Positions 11,544 to 21,452 of a stretch of DNA of 64,000 nucleotides are shown in pieces; within the stretch, counting starts at the first letter, position 1; every line of letters starts with the position of its first letter. The stretch is from Pararhodobacter sp. CCB-MM2 (lineage in GTDB: Bacteria; Pseudomonadota; Alphaproteobacteria; Rhodobacterales; Rhodobacteraceae). Below the pieces are notes generated by a model. That model saw only the letters and a program-made list of their open reading frames with translations. It was not told the origin of the DNA and made no database searches. The DNA lies in assembly GCF_001691415.1 (NCBI RefSeq), contig NZ_LRRR01000018.1, forward strand, positions 1 to 64,000, read 5' to 3'. The translations under genes were made by a program, and so were the position numbers.

Positions 11544-12458
11544 TCAGCGACCGGCCTTGGCGGCGGGCGCCGGCGCGCTGTCGTGCTGCGCGAGGCGGTC
11601 ACGCATCAGTTCGATGAATTTGTCGCGGAACTCGTCGTGGTCCAGCGCATGGTCGACGATGGCGTTCAGGTAACCGAACTTCGAGCCGCAATCATAACGC
11701 TCGGCCGACATCTCCATCGCCGCGACCTTGCCCTTGGCGGCGAGGATGTCGATGGCGTCCGCCAGCTGGATCTCGCCCCCGGCACCCGGCTCCAGCTTGC
11801 GCAGCACGTCGAAGACTTCGGCGTTGAAGACGTAGCGGCCCATCGAGGCGAGGTGCGAGGGCGCGTCCTCAAGCTTCGGCTTCTCGACGAGGCCGGCGAC
11901 GGTGACACGGCCATCGGGGCCAACCGGGCCCGGCTTCACGATCCCGTACTTGTGGACGACGTCTTCCTCGACTTCGGTCACACAGAGGTAGTTCGTCGGG
12001 TTCTGGTCATAGGCCGCGACCATCTCGGCAGTCGGCAGCGACTTGCCCTTCATCAGGTCGTCGGCCAGCAGCACCACGAAGGGCGCATCGCCCACTGCGG
12101 GGGCGGCCATGAGCACCGCGTCCCCGAGGCCCTTGGGCTCGGGCTGACGGATGAAGATGCAATTCACACCTTCGGGGACGATGTTGCGGACCATGTCGCG
12201 TTCCTTGTGCTTGCCCTTCTGGGACAGCTGGAACTCAAGCTCGAGGTTGGCGTCGAAATGGTCGCCGATGGCGCGCTTCGGGCGGCCGGTCACAAAGATC
12301 AGGTCAGTGATACCAGCGGCAATGGCTTCCTCGACAGCGTATTGCACGATCGGCTTGTCGATGATCGGCAGCAGCTCCTTCGGCATGGCCTTGGTCGCGG
12401 GAAGAAACCGCGTGCCTAGGCCGGCGACGGGAAATACTGCTTTCCGAATTTTGGTCAT
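11544..12458 (-). CDS. galU: UTP-glucose-1-phosphate uridylyltransferase GalU
   Basis: A 304-residue nucleotidyltransferase. The N-terminal signature VFPVAGLGTRFLPATKAMPK contains the G-x-G-T-R nucleotide-binding loop and the catalytic Lys. It makes UDP-glucose from UTP and glucose-1-phosphate, the substrate of GalE. Its promoter should lie in 12459-12631, where CTCAGCC/GGCTGAG (12570-12589) forms a 7-bp stem with no T-run. Confidence 0.95.
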   Translation of the reverse strand: MTKIRKAVFPVAGLGTRFLPATKAMPKELLPIIDKPIVQYAVEEAIAAGITDLIFVTGRPKRAIGDHFDANLELEFQLSQKGKHKERDMVRNIVPEGVNCIFIRQPEPKGLGDAVLMAAPAVGDAPFVVLLADDLMKGKSLPTAEMVAAYDQNPTNYLCVTEVEEDVVHKYGIVKPGPVGPDGRVTVAGLVEKPKLEDAPSHLASMGRYVFNAEVFDVLRKLEPGAGGEIQLADAIDILAAKGKVAAMEMSAERYDCGSKFGYLNAIVDHALDHDEFRDKFIELMRDRLAQHDSAPAPAAKAGR

Positions 12459-12631
12459 GATATCCTAGATTCCGTGCTGAAATTCACAAATAGCGCTCCA
12501 GTTGTACGCCTCCGCCTGCGTTACGGCAACAGGCGTCGCCGAGATGCGGCGGTGCAGCGCGCGTTCCCGCTCAGCCTATCCTGGCTGAGATCTGCGGGAT
12601 GCGGCAGCGCAGCACCCTCATGGTGCAGGGG

Positions 12632-14089
12632 TCAATCTAGGCGGCGGACCGGATTCATCAACGCCATCAGCCATTCAATGGCGATGAACACGGCAATCGT
12701 GCCGAAGGTTGCCTGAAATGCGACCTGCCAGGCGGCGTGGCTGGCGGTATCGGCGGCATGATTGCCATTGAGGATCGCGCCGGCATCCGCGCCGCCGGGC
12801 GCCACCATGAACAGCACCAGCGAGGTCAGGGCCGTACCCACCACGGCGCCGATGGAGCGGAAGAAGGTCATCGACCCGGCGGCGCGTCCCCGTGCGGCAT
12901 CGGGTGCCATGTGCTGTACCAGCGTGTTCATCACCGCCATGACCGTGCCCAAGGACAGCCCGATGGCGAGGTAGGTGGCCATCAGCGCGGGGCGGCTCAT
13001 GTCCGGGCCAAAGAACGACAGGAAGACCACCAGCGAGCCACAGATCGGCAGGCTGATCGAGGGGAACAGCAGCGTCCGGCCCGTCATCGTCACGAGGTTG
13101 CCGGTGATGAAGCCCGCGACCCCCAGCGAGACGGTCAGCGCCAGCATCGAGGTCGCCGTGGCCACCGCCCCGTCCGAGCGCAGGATGGCGTGGAACAGCG
13201 GGATCGTCGTCACCAGAGAGACCATCGCCGCGCCGTGGCAGAACACCATGACCGAGGCGCGGGTGATGGCCGGAACCGCGAACAGCGCCGGGGGGAACAG
13301 CGGGTTGGTCGCCCGCCTCTCGGCCCGCACGAGGCCAAGGAGCGCGGCGATGCCGACCACGGCCCCTGCGGCGGCGATCCAGCGGCGACCCTCCTCGCCG
13401 GCCAGCTCGATCGCCACCGTCACCCCCAGCACCAGCGCCAGCAGCGTCACGAAGCCTCCCGCATCGAAACGCCGCTGTGCGCTGACCTCACGCGCGGGGA
13501 CCTTCCACATCGCCAGCACCACCATCGCCAGCAAGGCCAAGGGCAACGTGCCAAGGAACATCGCCCGCCATCCGAAGGCCTGCACCATCAGTCCGCCGAC
13601 CAACGGCCCGGCGGTCGAGGCCAGCACCGAGATCGCGGCGATGTTGCCTTGCGCGCGTCCCCGGTCCCGAGGCGCGACCACATCGCCGATCAGCGCCTGA
13701 CTGAGCGCCATCAAGCCGCCACCGCCAAGGCCCTGAACCAGACGTCCGCCGGCCAGCACCTCGATCGTCCCGGCCGAGGCGCAGATCAGGGATCCGGCCA
13801 TGTAGACCACCAGCGCCGTCAGCATCATCTTCTTGCGCCCGAAGGTATCGCCCAGCACGCCATAAAGGGGCCCGGCCACGGTCAGGGCAATCATGTAACC
13901 CATCACCAACCAAGGCAGGCGCCGCAACTGGCCCAGATCCGCCCCGATGGAGGGCAGGGCCACCGACACCATGGTCTGGTTCGCGATGGCCAGAAAGACC
14001 GGCACGCCGATGAGCGGCAGCAGCGCGAAGGGCGAGGCATAGACAGGGCGAGATGGCGAAACGGCGGCGGAAGCCGTGGCATCGGTCAA
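12632..14089 (-). CDS. MFS transporter, DHA2 (EmrB/QacA-like) family
   Basis: A 485-residue membrane protein with about 14 hydrophobic helices. It carries the MFS loop GVLGDTFGRKK and the antiporter motif C-like segment GPLVGG near residue 160, both typical of proton-driven exporters. The substrate cannot be read from sequence. A terminator at 14114-14150 separates it from the lig genes upstream, so a role in aromatic transport is only a possibility. Confidence 0.85.
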   Translation of the reverse strand: MTDATASAAVSPSRPVYASPFALLPLIGVPVFLAIANQTMVSVALPSIGADLGQLRRLPWLVMGYMIALTVAGPLYGVLGDTFGRKKMMLTALVVYMAGSLICASAGTIEVLAGGRLVQGLGGGGLMALSQALIGDVVAPRDRGRAQGNIAAISVLASTAGPLVGGLMVQAFGWRAMFLGTLPLALLAMVVLAMWKVPAREVSAQRRFDAGGFVTLLALVLGVTVAIELAGEEGRRWIAAAGAVVGIAALLGLVRAERRATNPLFPPALFAVPAITRASVMVFCHGAAMVSLVTTIPLFHAILRSDGAVATATSMLALTVSLGVAGFITGNLVTMTGRTLLFPSISLPICGSLVVFLSFFGPDMSRPALMATYLAIGLSLGTVMAVMNTLVQHMAPDAARGRAAGSMTFFRSIGAVVGTALTSLVLFMVAPGGADAGAILNGNHAADTASHAAWQVAFQATFGTIAVFIAIEWLMALMNPVRRLD

Positions 14090-14113
14090 GGCGAGAATCC
14101 GGAAAGGGCATTG

Positions 14114-14150
14114 AAAAAGGCGCCAGCCCGAAGGGGGGCGGCGCCTTTCT
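14114..14150 (-). terminator. Terminator downstream of the ligABC operon
   Basis: AAAGGCGCC (14116-14124) pairs perfectly with GGCGCCTTT (14140-14148). On the minus strand the stem is followed by five T, on the plus strand by CTTT. It should end the ligA-ligB-ligC transcript before the MFS gene. Confidence 0.85.
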
Positions 14151-14214
14151 TTAACAGGTTAACGTCCGAAGGGGAAGTGCTTCACGCGTACATAATCCCC
14201 CTCCGAGGCGCCGC

Positions 14215-15159
14215 TCAGCCGAAGCTGCGCTCGATCTGGTCGAGCGTCTTCATCGCGGCCAGCACGTCATGCACCGAGCCATTGGGCTCGCGGCCTTCCT
14301 GGATCGCGGCAATGAACTCGCGGTCGATGAGCTCGATGCCGTTGTTCGACACGGCCACATCCGACAGGTCGATGGGGTTTTCCTTGCCGTCGAACAGGTC
14401 GTCGTAGCGGGCGATATAGGTGCCGTTGTCGCAGATGTAGCGGAAGAACGTACCCAGAGGACCGTCGTTGTTGAAGGACAAAGACAGCGTGCAGATCGCG
14501 CCATTGGCCGCTTTCAGGCCGATGGACATGTCCATGGCGATGCCCAGCTCGGGGTGGTGCGGACCCTCAAGGCCATAGGCCTGAACGACCTCGCCGCCGG
14601 TCTGGTACTGGAACAGGTCGACCGTGTGGCAGGCGTGGTGCCACAGCAGGTGGTCGGTCCAGCTGCGCGGCTCGCCCTTGGCTTTCATGTTCGAGGGGGG
14701 GAAGAAGTAGGTCTGAACATCCATCTGCTGGCCCTTCAGCTCACCCGCCATGATCTTGTTGTGGATCCACTGGTGTGAGGGGTTGAAGCGGCGGACCTGA
14801 CCGGCCATCGCCAGCACGCCCGTCTCCTTCTGCACCGCGCAGATCGCTTCCGAATCCTCGAGGCTATCGGCCATCGGGATCTCGATCAGCACCGGCTTGC
14901 CCGCCTTCATGCAGGCAATCGCCTGCTCGGCATGCAGCTGGGTGGGCGTCGCCAGAATGACCGCGTCCACGTCGTCACGGGCCAGACACTCGGCCAGATC
15001 GGTCGCGGCATGGCCGATGCCGCGCTGGGCGGCAAGGGCGTCGATCTTCTCGCGGGTCGGGCCCATCACCGAGGTGACGGTCACGCCCTCGATCGCGGCC
15101 AGCGCGTCGAGATGCTTGATGCCGAAGGCGCCATAGGCACCGGCAACACATATACGCAT
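14215..15159 (-). CDS. ligC: 4-carboxy-2-hydroxymuconate-6-semialdehyde dehydrogenase LigC
   Basis: A 314-residue oxidoreductase of the Gfo/Idh/MocA fold, with the Rossmann motif GAYGAFG at the N-terminus and the segment KPVLIEIPMADS around residue 88. In the protocatechuate 4,5-cleavage pathway this family oxidises the ring-fission product (as its hemiacetal) to 2-pyrone-4,6-dicarboxylate with NADP. The position directly after ligB, 15 bases downstream, makes the assignment strong. Confidence 0.9.
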   Translation of the reverse strand: MRICVAGAYGAFGIKHLDALAAIEGVTVTSVMGPTREKIDALAAQRGIGHAATDLAECLARDDVDAVILATPTQLHAEQAIACMKAGKPVLIEIPMADSLEDSEAICAVQKETGVLAMAGQVRRFNPSHQWIHNKIMAGELKGQQMDVQTYFFPPSNMKAKGEPRSWTDHLLWHHACHTVDLFQYQTGGEVVQAYGLEGPHHPELGIAMDMSIGLKAANGAICTLSLSFNNDGPLGTFFRYICDNGTYIARYDDLFDGKENPIDLSDVAVSNNGIELIDREFIAAIQEGREPNGSVHDVLAAMKTLDQIERSFG

Positions 15160-15174
15160 GGGGTCTCTCTCCCG

Positions 15175-16448
<1,274 letters not shown>

Positions 16449-16594
16449 TGGTTCTTCTCCCGTTTATCGTGGCGTTCCGTAACCTTGGCGCGATGCGGAC
16501 TGCACGGCGGCGGGCGGAAACCCGATCGCGCGATGTATACATCCAGGCGGGGTCGGAGGGCCAATTGAATCAGCCCGCCTTCCATTGAAAAAAG

Positions 16595-17860
16595 CTATTC
16601 CACGCTCACCTTTGCGCGATCCCGAGGGGTGCCCGCACCGGGGCTTTCGGCCCGTAAAAGCTCAAGGAAACGGGCCTGCGTCGCGGTGGGACGCCAGCTG
16701 CTGCGATAGGTCAGGCCGATCGGTCGTACGCTGTTTTCCAGCGGCAGATCGAGGGCGACGATATGGCCGTCGGCGATCTCGGTCTCGACCTGATGCAGCG
16801 AGACGATGGAGACATAATCCCCCGCCGCCAATAGCCCGCGCAGGAACACCAGCGACGAGGCGACCACCCGCACCGGGGTCTGGGGCCGGTCCTGAATGCG
16901 CAAGGTCTCGAACAGATAGCTGCCGGCGGGCGTGGGTTTCGGCGGCGCGACCCAAGGGTAGGCGAGCGTATCTTCCAGCGTGACGCCGCGCTTGCCCGCC
17001 AACGGGTGGCGTGGATGGGTGACGACGGCCAGCGCGTCGTCGAACAGCGGCTCCTGCGTCACGTCCTCGGCCGGGGCAGGGTCGCGCAGCGCGCCGATCA
17101 GGCAGTCGAGGTCGCCCTCGCGCAGGCTGCGCAGAAGCTCGGGGTAGCGGCCGTCCACGACCCGGACCTGCACGCCCTGCGTCTCGGAGATCAGCCGATG
17201 GGTCGCCGCCGGCACGATCGAGGTCCGGGCGAGGGGCAGGGACCCCAGATTGAACGTGCCGCGGTCGTCGCCCAGCGCATGGCCGATTTCTTCAAACCCC
17301 TGACGGATCTCGGCCTGTGCCAGTTTCGCCCCCAGAACAAAGGCTTGCGCGGCCGTGGTCAGTTCGACCCCGCTGACCGTGGTCTGGAACAGGGGGACGC
17401 CCGCGATCTCCTCGAGGCTGCGGGCCGCGCGGTGGACGGTGGGTTGCGCCAGTCCCAATTCCTGCGCGGCGAGGGTGAAGCTGCCGGTCCCGGCCACGGC
17501 GATCAGCGCCCGCAATTGTGCCGCCGTCACGAGGTGGTCGAAGGCCGAGCGGGGCGCGCCGCCTTTCCAGCCCGAGCCATCGCGCGCGCCGTTCCTGAGC
17601 GCCGCGCGGGCACCGCTGTGCAGGTGGTTGAGCGCAGCCTCGACCCGGTTGGCAAACAACGCGCCGCAGGGGGTGGGGCCGAAGCGCCGGGTCCGGCGGA
17701 CTAACAAGGGCGTGCCCAGATCCGCCTCCAGCCGCGCCAGTGCCTGTGTCGCGGCAGGTTGGGACAACAGGCAGCGTTCCGCCGCGACCGAGACCGAGCC
17801 GGACCGCGCGGTCTCGAGGAACACCCGCATGTGTCTCAGGTTCGGCAGGCTGTTGTTCAT
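16595..17860 (-). CDS. LysR-type regulator with two N-terminal HTH domains
   Basis: A 421-residue protein, about 120 longer than a normal LysR regulator. Two LysR-type winged helices are visible: residues 7-66 (VAAERCLLSQPAATQALARL) and 113-170 (LAAQELGLAQPTVHRAARSL). A normal effector-binding domain follows (about 190-410). It sits between ligABC and the divergent ligI, so it is the likely regulator of the 4,5-cleavage genes, with a pathway intermediate as inducer. Duplicated HTH LysR proteins exist but are uncommon. The effector is unknown. Confidence 0.88.
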   Translation of the reverse strand: MNNSLPNLRHMRVFLETARSGSVSVAAERCLLSQPAATQALARLEADLGTPLLVRRTRRFGPTPCGALFANRVEAALNHLHSGARAALRNGARDGSGWKGGAPRSAFDHLVTAAQLRALIAVAGTGSFTLAAQELGLAQPTVHRAARSLEEIAGVPLFQTTVSGVELTTAAQAFVLGAKLAQAEIRQGFEEIGHALGDDRGTFNLGSLPLARTSIVPAATHRLISETQGVQVRVVDGRYPELLRSLREGDLDCLIGALRDPAPAEDVTQEPLFDDALAVVTHPRHPLAGKRGVTLEDTLAYPWVAPPKPTPAGSYLFETLRIQDRPQTPVRVVASSLVFLRGLLAAGDYVSIVSLHQVETEIADGHIVALDLPLENSVRPIGLTYRSSWRPTATQARFLELLRAESPGAGTPRDRAKVSVE

Positions 17861-17989
17861 CTTGACCTCGAATAGCCAAAACTTATCCTACTTGCGGCTT
17901 TCGGAATAGGCAAATCCCGTCGCGTGGCGCATGGTGCGCGCGCAAGGAGGCCCGTCCCGATGAGAGGGCCGCCAAGGGAGAGACACGCG
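17861..17989. promoter_or_regulatory. LysR regulator-ligI divergent control region
   Basis: Contains a direct repeat GAATAGCCAAA (about 17870-17880) and GAATAGGCAAA (about 17904-17914), centred roughly 34 bases apart, with AACTTATCCTA between them. Such a repeated half-site next to an autoregulated LysR gene is a plausible operator, and a protein with two HTH domains could use widely spaced sites. No experiment is implied. Confidence 0.4.
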
Positions 17990-18883
17990 ATGAGCACGCA
18001 ACCGCAGCCGATGGACGCCGACTGGCTGGTCTATCACCCGAACCCCAAGACCCCGGATTTCAAATTGCCCGCCGGCGCGGTCGACGCGCATTGCCACGTC
18101 TTCGGCCCCTCGGCTGAATTCCCCTATGCCCCCGAGCGGAAGTATACGCCGGGCGACGCCGGCAAGGACAAGCTCTACGCGCTGCGCGATTTCCTTGGGT
18201 TCGACAAGAACGTGATCGTGCAGGCGACCTGCCACGGCAAAGACAACCGCGCCATGGTCGACGCCTGCCGCACTGCCGGTGACAAGGCGCGCGGCGTGGC
18301 CTCGGTCGGCAAGGACATCACCCGCGAGGAACTGCGCGAGATGCACGACGCCGGTGTGCGCGGCGTGCGCTTCAACTTCGTGAAGCGTCTGGTGGATGCG
18401 ACCCCGCCCGAGGTCTTCCTCGGCATCGCCGACAAGATCCAGGAGTTCGGCTGGTCCACCGTCGTCTATTTCGAGGCGCAGGATCTAGAGGGGCTGGAGC
18501 CTTTCCTCGGTCAGTTGCCGGGTATCATCGTGGTCGACCATATGGGCCGTCCCGATGTGACGAAGGGCGTCGACCATCCGGATTTCCAGCGCTTCATCAA
18601 CCTGATGGCGAACAATGAGAACGTCTGGACCAAGGTGACCTGCCCCGAGCGTCTGACCAAGGACGGCGTGCCCTATGACGACGTGGTGCCGTATTATCAG
18701 GCGATCGTCGACCGCTTCGAGGACCGGGTCCTTTGGGGCACCGACTGGCCGCATCCGAACATGAAATCGCATATGCCGGATGACGGGCTCTTGGTGGACT
18801 ACATCCCGCGCATCGCCCGGACTGAGGCACAGCGGCAGAAGCTGCTGGTCGACAACCCGATGCGGCTCTACTGGGCCGATTGA
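17990..18883 (+). CDS. ligI: 2-pyrone-4,6-dicarboxylate hydrolase LigI
   Basis: A 297-residue amidohydrolase-superfamily enzyme. The first metal-site motif DAHCHVFGP (HxH) is near residue 32, the strand-6 segment VVDHMGRPD near 180, and the catalytic Asp in WGTDWPHPN near 245. It hydrolyses the pyrone made by LigC to 4-oxalomesaconate. The ATG at 17990 has AAGGGAGA upstream; the frame is open further upstream but in non-coding-like sequence. The later enzymes LigU, LigJ and LigK are not in this window. Confidence 0.92.
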   Translation: MSTQPQPMDADWLVYHPNPKTPDFKLPAGAVDAHCHVFGPSAEFPYAPERKYTPGDAGKDKLYALRDFLGFDKNVIVQATCHGKDNRAMVDACRTAGDKARGVASVGKDITREELREMHDAGVRGVRFNFVKRLVDATPPEVFLGIADKIQEFGWSTVVYFEAQDLEGLEPFLGQLPGIIVVDHMGRPDVTKGVDHPDFQRFINLMANNENVWTKVTCPERLTKDGVPYDDVVPYYQAIVDRFEDRVLWGTDWPHPNMKSHMPDDGLLVDYIPRIARTEAQRQKLLVDNPMRLYWAD

Positions 18884-18902
18884 GGTCTTTGACAGCGATC
18901 TA

Positions 18903-18940
18903 GAAAGGGGCGTGTCCTAGGGCGCGCCTTTTTTCTTTGG
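18903..18940 (+). terminator. Probable terminator after ligI
   Basis: An imperfect stem (AAGG, two-base bulge, CGTG against CGCGCCTT) is followed by TTTTTTCTTT. The long T-run makes it convincing despite the bulge. The rest of the gap to 19227 holds no recognisable gene apart from the FNR-like box described separately. Confidence 0.65.
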
Positions 18941-19159
18941 CCCGGAACAAGGTCGAAGCCCGCCGGGCCAACGCTCGTCCGCCCCCTCCGGGCGGGCGCT
19001 TTGGCAACGCCACCGCGAGGCATGAGGTCGTCCGGATCTGTCGGCATAAAGTGACGACCATCATTGTTGCTGCGTCCACCCGGCGGACGGGCGCCAGCCC
19101 TCTTCTCAGCATAAGTTTTGTGTCAGGGATATTCGTTTGCCGTCCGCAGCGGCGCCGAT

Positions 19160-19173
19160 TTGATTCAGGTCAA
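19160..19173 (+). promoter_or_regulatory. FNR/Crp-type box upstream of the second ligAB pair
   Basis: TTGATTCAGGTCAA fits the FNR-family pattern TTGAT-N4-ATCAA with one mismatch. Its centre is about 61 bases before the ligA2 start codon. If transcription starts near 19208 the box would sit near -41, the usual activating position. FnrL, Nnr or FixK type regulators are all possible readers. Confidence 0.5.
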
Positions 19174-19227
19174 ACTCGGGTTGAAGACCGCATGAGAAAA
19201 ACAGGCATGAGCGAAGGAGGACGCGCC

Positions 19228-19587
19228 ATGCATGACATGCCCGGCTACGATTATCACATCGACATCCCCGGCACGGTCCTGTTCGACGGCAAGCAGGCCA
19301 TGAAGGGCTATGCGCTGAACAAGATGTGCTACGATTTCAACCGCGCCGAGAACCGTGAGGGGTTCAAGGCCGACGAGGAAGGCTGGATGGCCAAGTATGG
19401 CCTCAACGACCAGCAGAAGGCGGCGATCCGCGCGCGGGATATCCTCGCCATGATCGATGCGGGCGGGAACATCTATTACCTCGCCAAGCTCGCCGGCATC
19501 TTCAAACTGTCGGTACAGGACGTGGGGGGCCTCCAGACCGGCCGCACCACCGAGGAATTCCAACAATATCTCGCCAGTCAGGCGTAA
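19228..19587 (+). CDS. Second LigA-like extradiol dioxygenase alpha subunit
   Basis: A 119-residue LigA-family protein, recognised by DIPGTVLFDGKQAMKGYALN and DAGGNIYYLAKLAG. I start at 19228 because AAGGAGG lies 7 bases upstream; earlier in-frame ATGs lack such a site. It is clearly distinct in sequence from the LigA at 16059-16448, so it is not a recent duplication. It pairs with the beta subunit 14 bases downstream. The substrate may be protocatechuate, gallate or a related catechol acid. Confidence 0.88.
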   Translation: MHDMPGYDYHIDIPGTVLFDGKQAMKGYALNKMCYDFNRAENREGFKADEEGWMAKYGLNDQQKAAIRARDILAMIDAGGNIYYLAKLAGIFKLSVQDVGGLQTGRTTEEFQQYLASQA

Positions 19588-19601
19588 GGGGAGGCACGGA
19601 C

Positions 19602-20447
19602 ATGGCTCGTATTCTCGGTGGCATCACCACCTCGCATATCCCGGCGGTCGGCAACGCGATCCAGAAGGACTTGCAAGACGATCCCTATTGGAAGCCGTTC
19701 TTCGACGGCTATCCGAAGGTCCATCAGTGGATCAAGGACAACAAGCCCGATTATGTGATCAACATCTACAACGATCACGGGCTGGGGTTCTTCCTCGACC
19801 GGATGCCGACCTTCGCAATCGGCGCCGCGCATGAATACCGCAACGAGGACGAAGGCTGGGGCCTGCCCTCGCTGCCGCCGTTCCCGGGCGCGCCCGAGCT
19901 ATCGTGGCACATCATCGAGTCGCTGGTGGCGGACGAGTTCGACATCACCTCGTGTCAGGAACTGGCGGTGGATCACGGCTTCGTCGTGCCGATGCAGCTG
20001 TTCTGGCCGGGCGCACCGAACAACCCCGACATGCCGCGGGCGGTACCGATCTCGGCCAATACCGTGCAGCACCCGATCCCGACGCTGAATCGCGCGCTGA
20101 ATTTCGGTAAGGCGCTGAGGAAGGCGCTGCTGTCGTTCCCCGAGGATGCGAAGATCGTCGTGCTGGGCACCGGCGGGCTGTCGCATCAGCTGGACGGGCA
20201 GCGGGCGGGCTTCATCAACAAGGAGTTCGACCAGTATTGTCTGGAGAACATCGTCCACAACCCCGAAGAGCTGACCAAGATCACCCGTCAGGAGTTGGTC
20301 AAGAACGCGGGCGCGCAGGGAACGGAATTCCTGATGTGGATGATGATGCGCGGCGCGCTGGGCGATGACGTGACCGAGATCACCCGCAACTACCATATCC
20401 CGATCTCGAACACCGCCGCCGGCACGCTGCTGCTGGAATGCGCGTAA
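19602..20447 (+). CDS. Second LigB-like extradiol dioxygenase beta subunit
   Basis: A 281-residue class III extradiol dioxygenase. His12 (TTSHIPAVG), His59 (IYNDHGLGF) and the catalytic His of LGTGGLSHQL are all kept, so it should be active with the alpha subunit just upstream. It differs widely from LigB at 15175-16059 in the substrate-facing middle part (residues 75-170). It may act on gallate, 3-O-methylgallate or another lignin-derived catechol, or be a second protocatechuate enzyme expressed under other oxygen conditions. Confidence 0.88.
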   Translation: MARILGGITTSHIPAVGNAIQKDLQDDPYWKPFFDGYPKVHQWIKDNKPDYVINIYNDHGLGFFLDRMPTFAIGAAHEYRNEDEGWGLPSLPPFPGAPELSWHIIESLVADEFDITSCQELAVDHGFVVPMQLFWPGAPNNPDMPRAVPISANTVQHPIPTLNRALNFGKALRKALLSFPEDAKIVVLGTGGLSHQLDGQRAGFINKEFDQYCLENIVHNPEELTKITRQELVKNAGAQGTEFLMWMMMRGALGDDVTEITRNYHIPISNTAAGTLLLECA

Positions 20448-20448
20448 G

Positions 20449-20553
20449 CGAGGGGTTTCGCCCTCGTTCCCCGCGCTGACGCGCGGGCGCCTCGGGCGAC
20501 CGGGCGGGGGGCTCTGCCCCCCGCACCCCCCGGGATATTTGGGGAGCAAAGAT
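20449..20553 (+). repeat. Dispersed GC-rich palindromic repeat, copy 1
   Basis: This element fills the gap between ligB2 and the AraC regulator. It contains the hairpins GAGGGGTTTCGCCCTC and GGGGGCTCTGCCCCC, then ends in CCCGGGATATTTGGGGAGC. A second copy with the same ordered parts lies at 28611-28746 in inverted orientation. It looks like a REP-type intergenic repeat; the hairpins may also help stop transcription. Confidence 0.8.
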
Positions 20554-20555
20554 GA

Positions 20556-21413
20556 TCAGGCTTCGTTCAGGCGCTGGCGAAAGGCGCGAGGGGAGAGGCC
20601 GGTGGCGCGGGTGAAGACGCGGGTGAAATAGGCCGGGTCTTCGAAGCCGAGCGCATAGGCGATGCGCGATACGGGCAAGTTCGTATAGGCGAGGTTGCGG
20701 CGCGCCTCGCGGATCAGGCGCTCCTCGATCAGGCCGGAGGCGGGGCGGCCGGTCGCCGCGCGCGTGACGCGCGACAGATGCGGCGCGCTGACGGCGAGCT
20801 TTCTGGCATAGTCCGCGACGCTCCAATGCTGCAGGTAATGCATCTCGATCAGGGCTTCGAACCGGGCGAGGAGGTCGCTCTGTGCTGCCGTGCCGCGCGG
20901 AGCGCCTTCGGTCGCAATGGCGCGGGCGGTCTGGCCGAGCACCAGCCCGGAGAGCGAGCGGAGGATTTGGGCGCGGGCGAAGTCCCGCCCGGAATAGGCG
21001 TCGAAGATCGCCGCCATTGTCTGGCCGATCTCTGAGGGCGCTGGCAGAACGCGAGGCAGGGCAAGGACTTCGCGCAGGCCTTCGCCGGTACGGAGGCTTT
21101 CGTCCAGCATCTCGGCGGCGAAGGTCAGAACCAGCCCCCGTGTGCCGGGTTGAAACCGAAAGCCATGCACGACCCCCATCGGCACGTTGACCAAGGTGCC
21201 GGGGGGCAGGGGGTGGCGCTGTTCCTCAAGGCTGACGCTGCCGTCGCCTTCCGCCAAATGCAGCAGTTGATGCAGGCGCGCATGGCGGTGGGCCGAAAGT
21301 TCCCAGTCATGCAGACGCGAGCGGATCTCGATCGTCTCGCAATGCACGACATCGGGGAGGTCGGCGGCCTCGCCGAACAGGTTGTAATTGGGAATGCGCG
21401 CGCCTTGGATCAT
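20556..21413 (-). CDS. AraC-family transcriptional regulator
   Basis: A 285-residue AraC/XylS regulator with an N-terminal cupin sensor (about residues 35-110; HRHARLHQLLHL holds cupin-type His residues) and a C-terminal double HTH (about 185-285; RIAYALGFEDPAYFTRVFTR). This layout is like PobR/4-hydroxybenzoate regulators, and the lig genes are next door, so an aromatic-acid ligand is plausible but not shown. An ATG five codons upstream (21428) is an alternative start. Confidence 0.88.
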   Translation of the reverse strand: MIQGARIPNYNLFGEAADLPDVVHCETIEIRSRLHDWELSAHRHARLHQLLHLAEGDGSVSLEEQRHPLPPGTLVNVPMGVVHGFRFQPGTRGLVLTFAAEMLDESLRTGEGLREVLALPRVLPAPSEIGQTMAAIFDAYSGRDFARAQILRSLSGLVLGQTARAIATEGAPRGTAAQSDLLARFEALIEMHYLQHWSVADYARKLAVSAPHLSRVTRAATGRPASGLIEERLIREARRNLAYTNLPVSRIAYALGFEDPAYFTRVFTRATGLSPRAFRQRLNEA

Positions 21414-21452
21414 GCGCGAAATGTACAAGTGGCGCGCGCGCCGGGCAACGGG

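Noticed and set aside
12737..14407. 556-codon plus-strand frame opposite the MFS transporter
   Set aside because: Translation is almost all Arg, His, Gly and Gln; the minus-strand transporter has clear helices and motifs.
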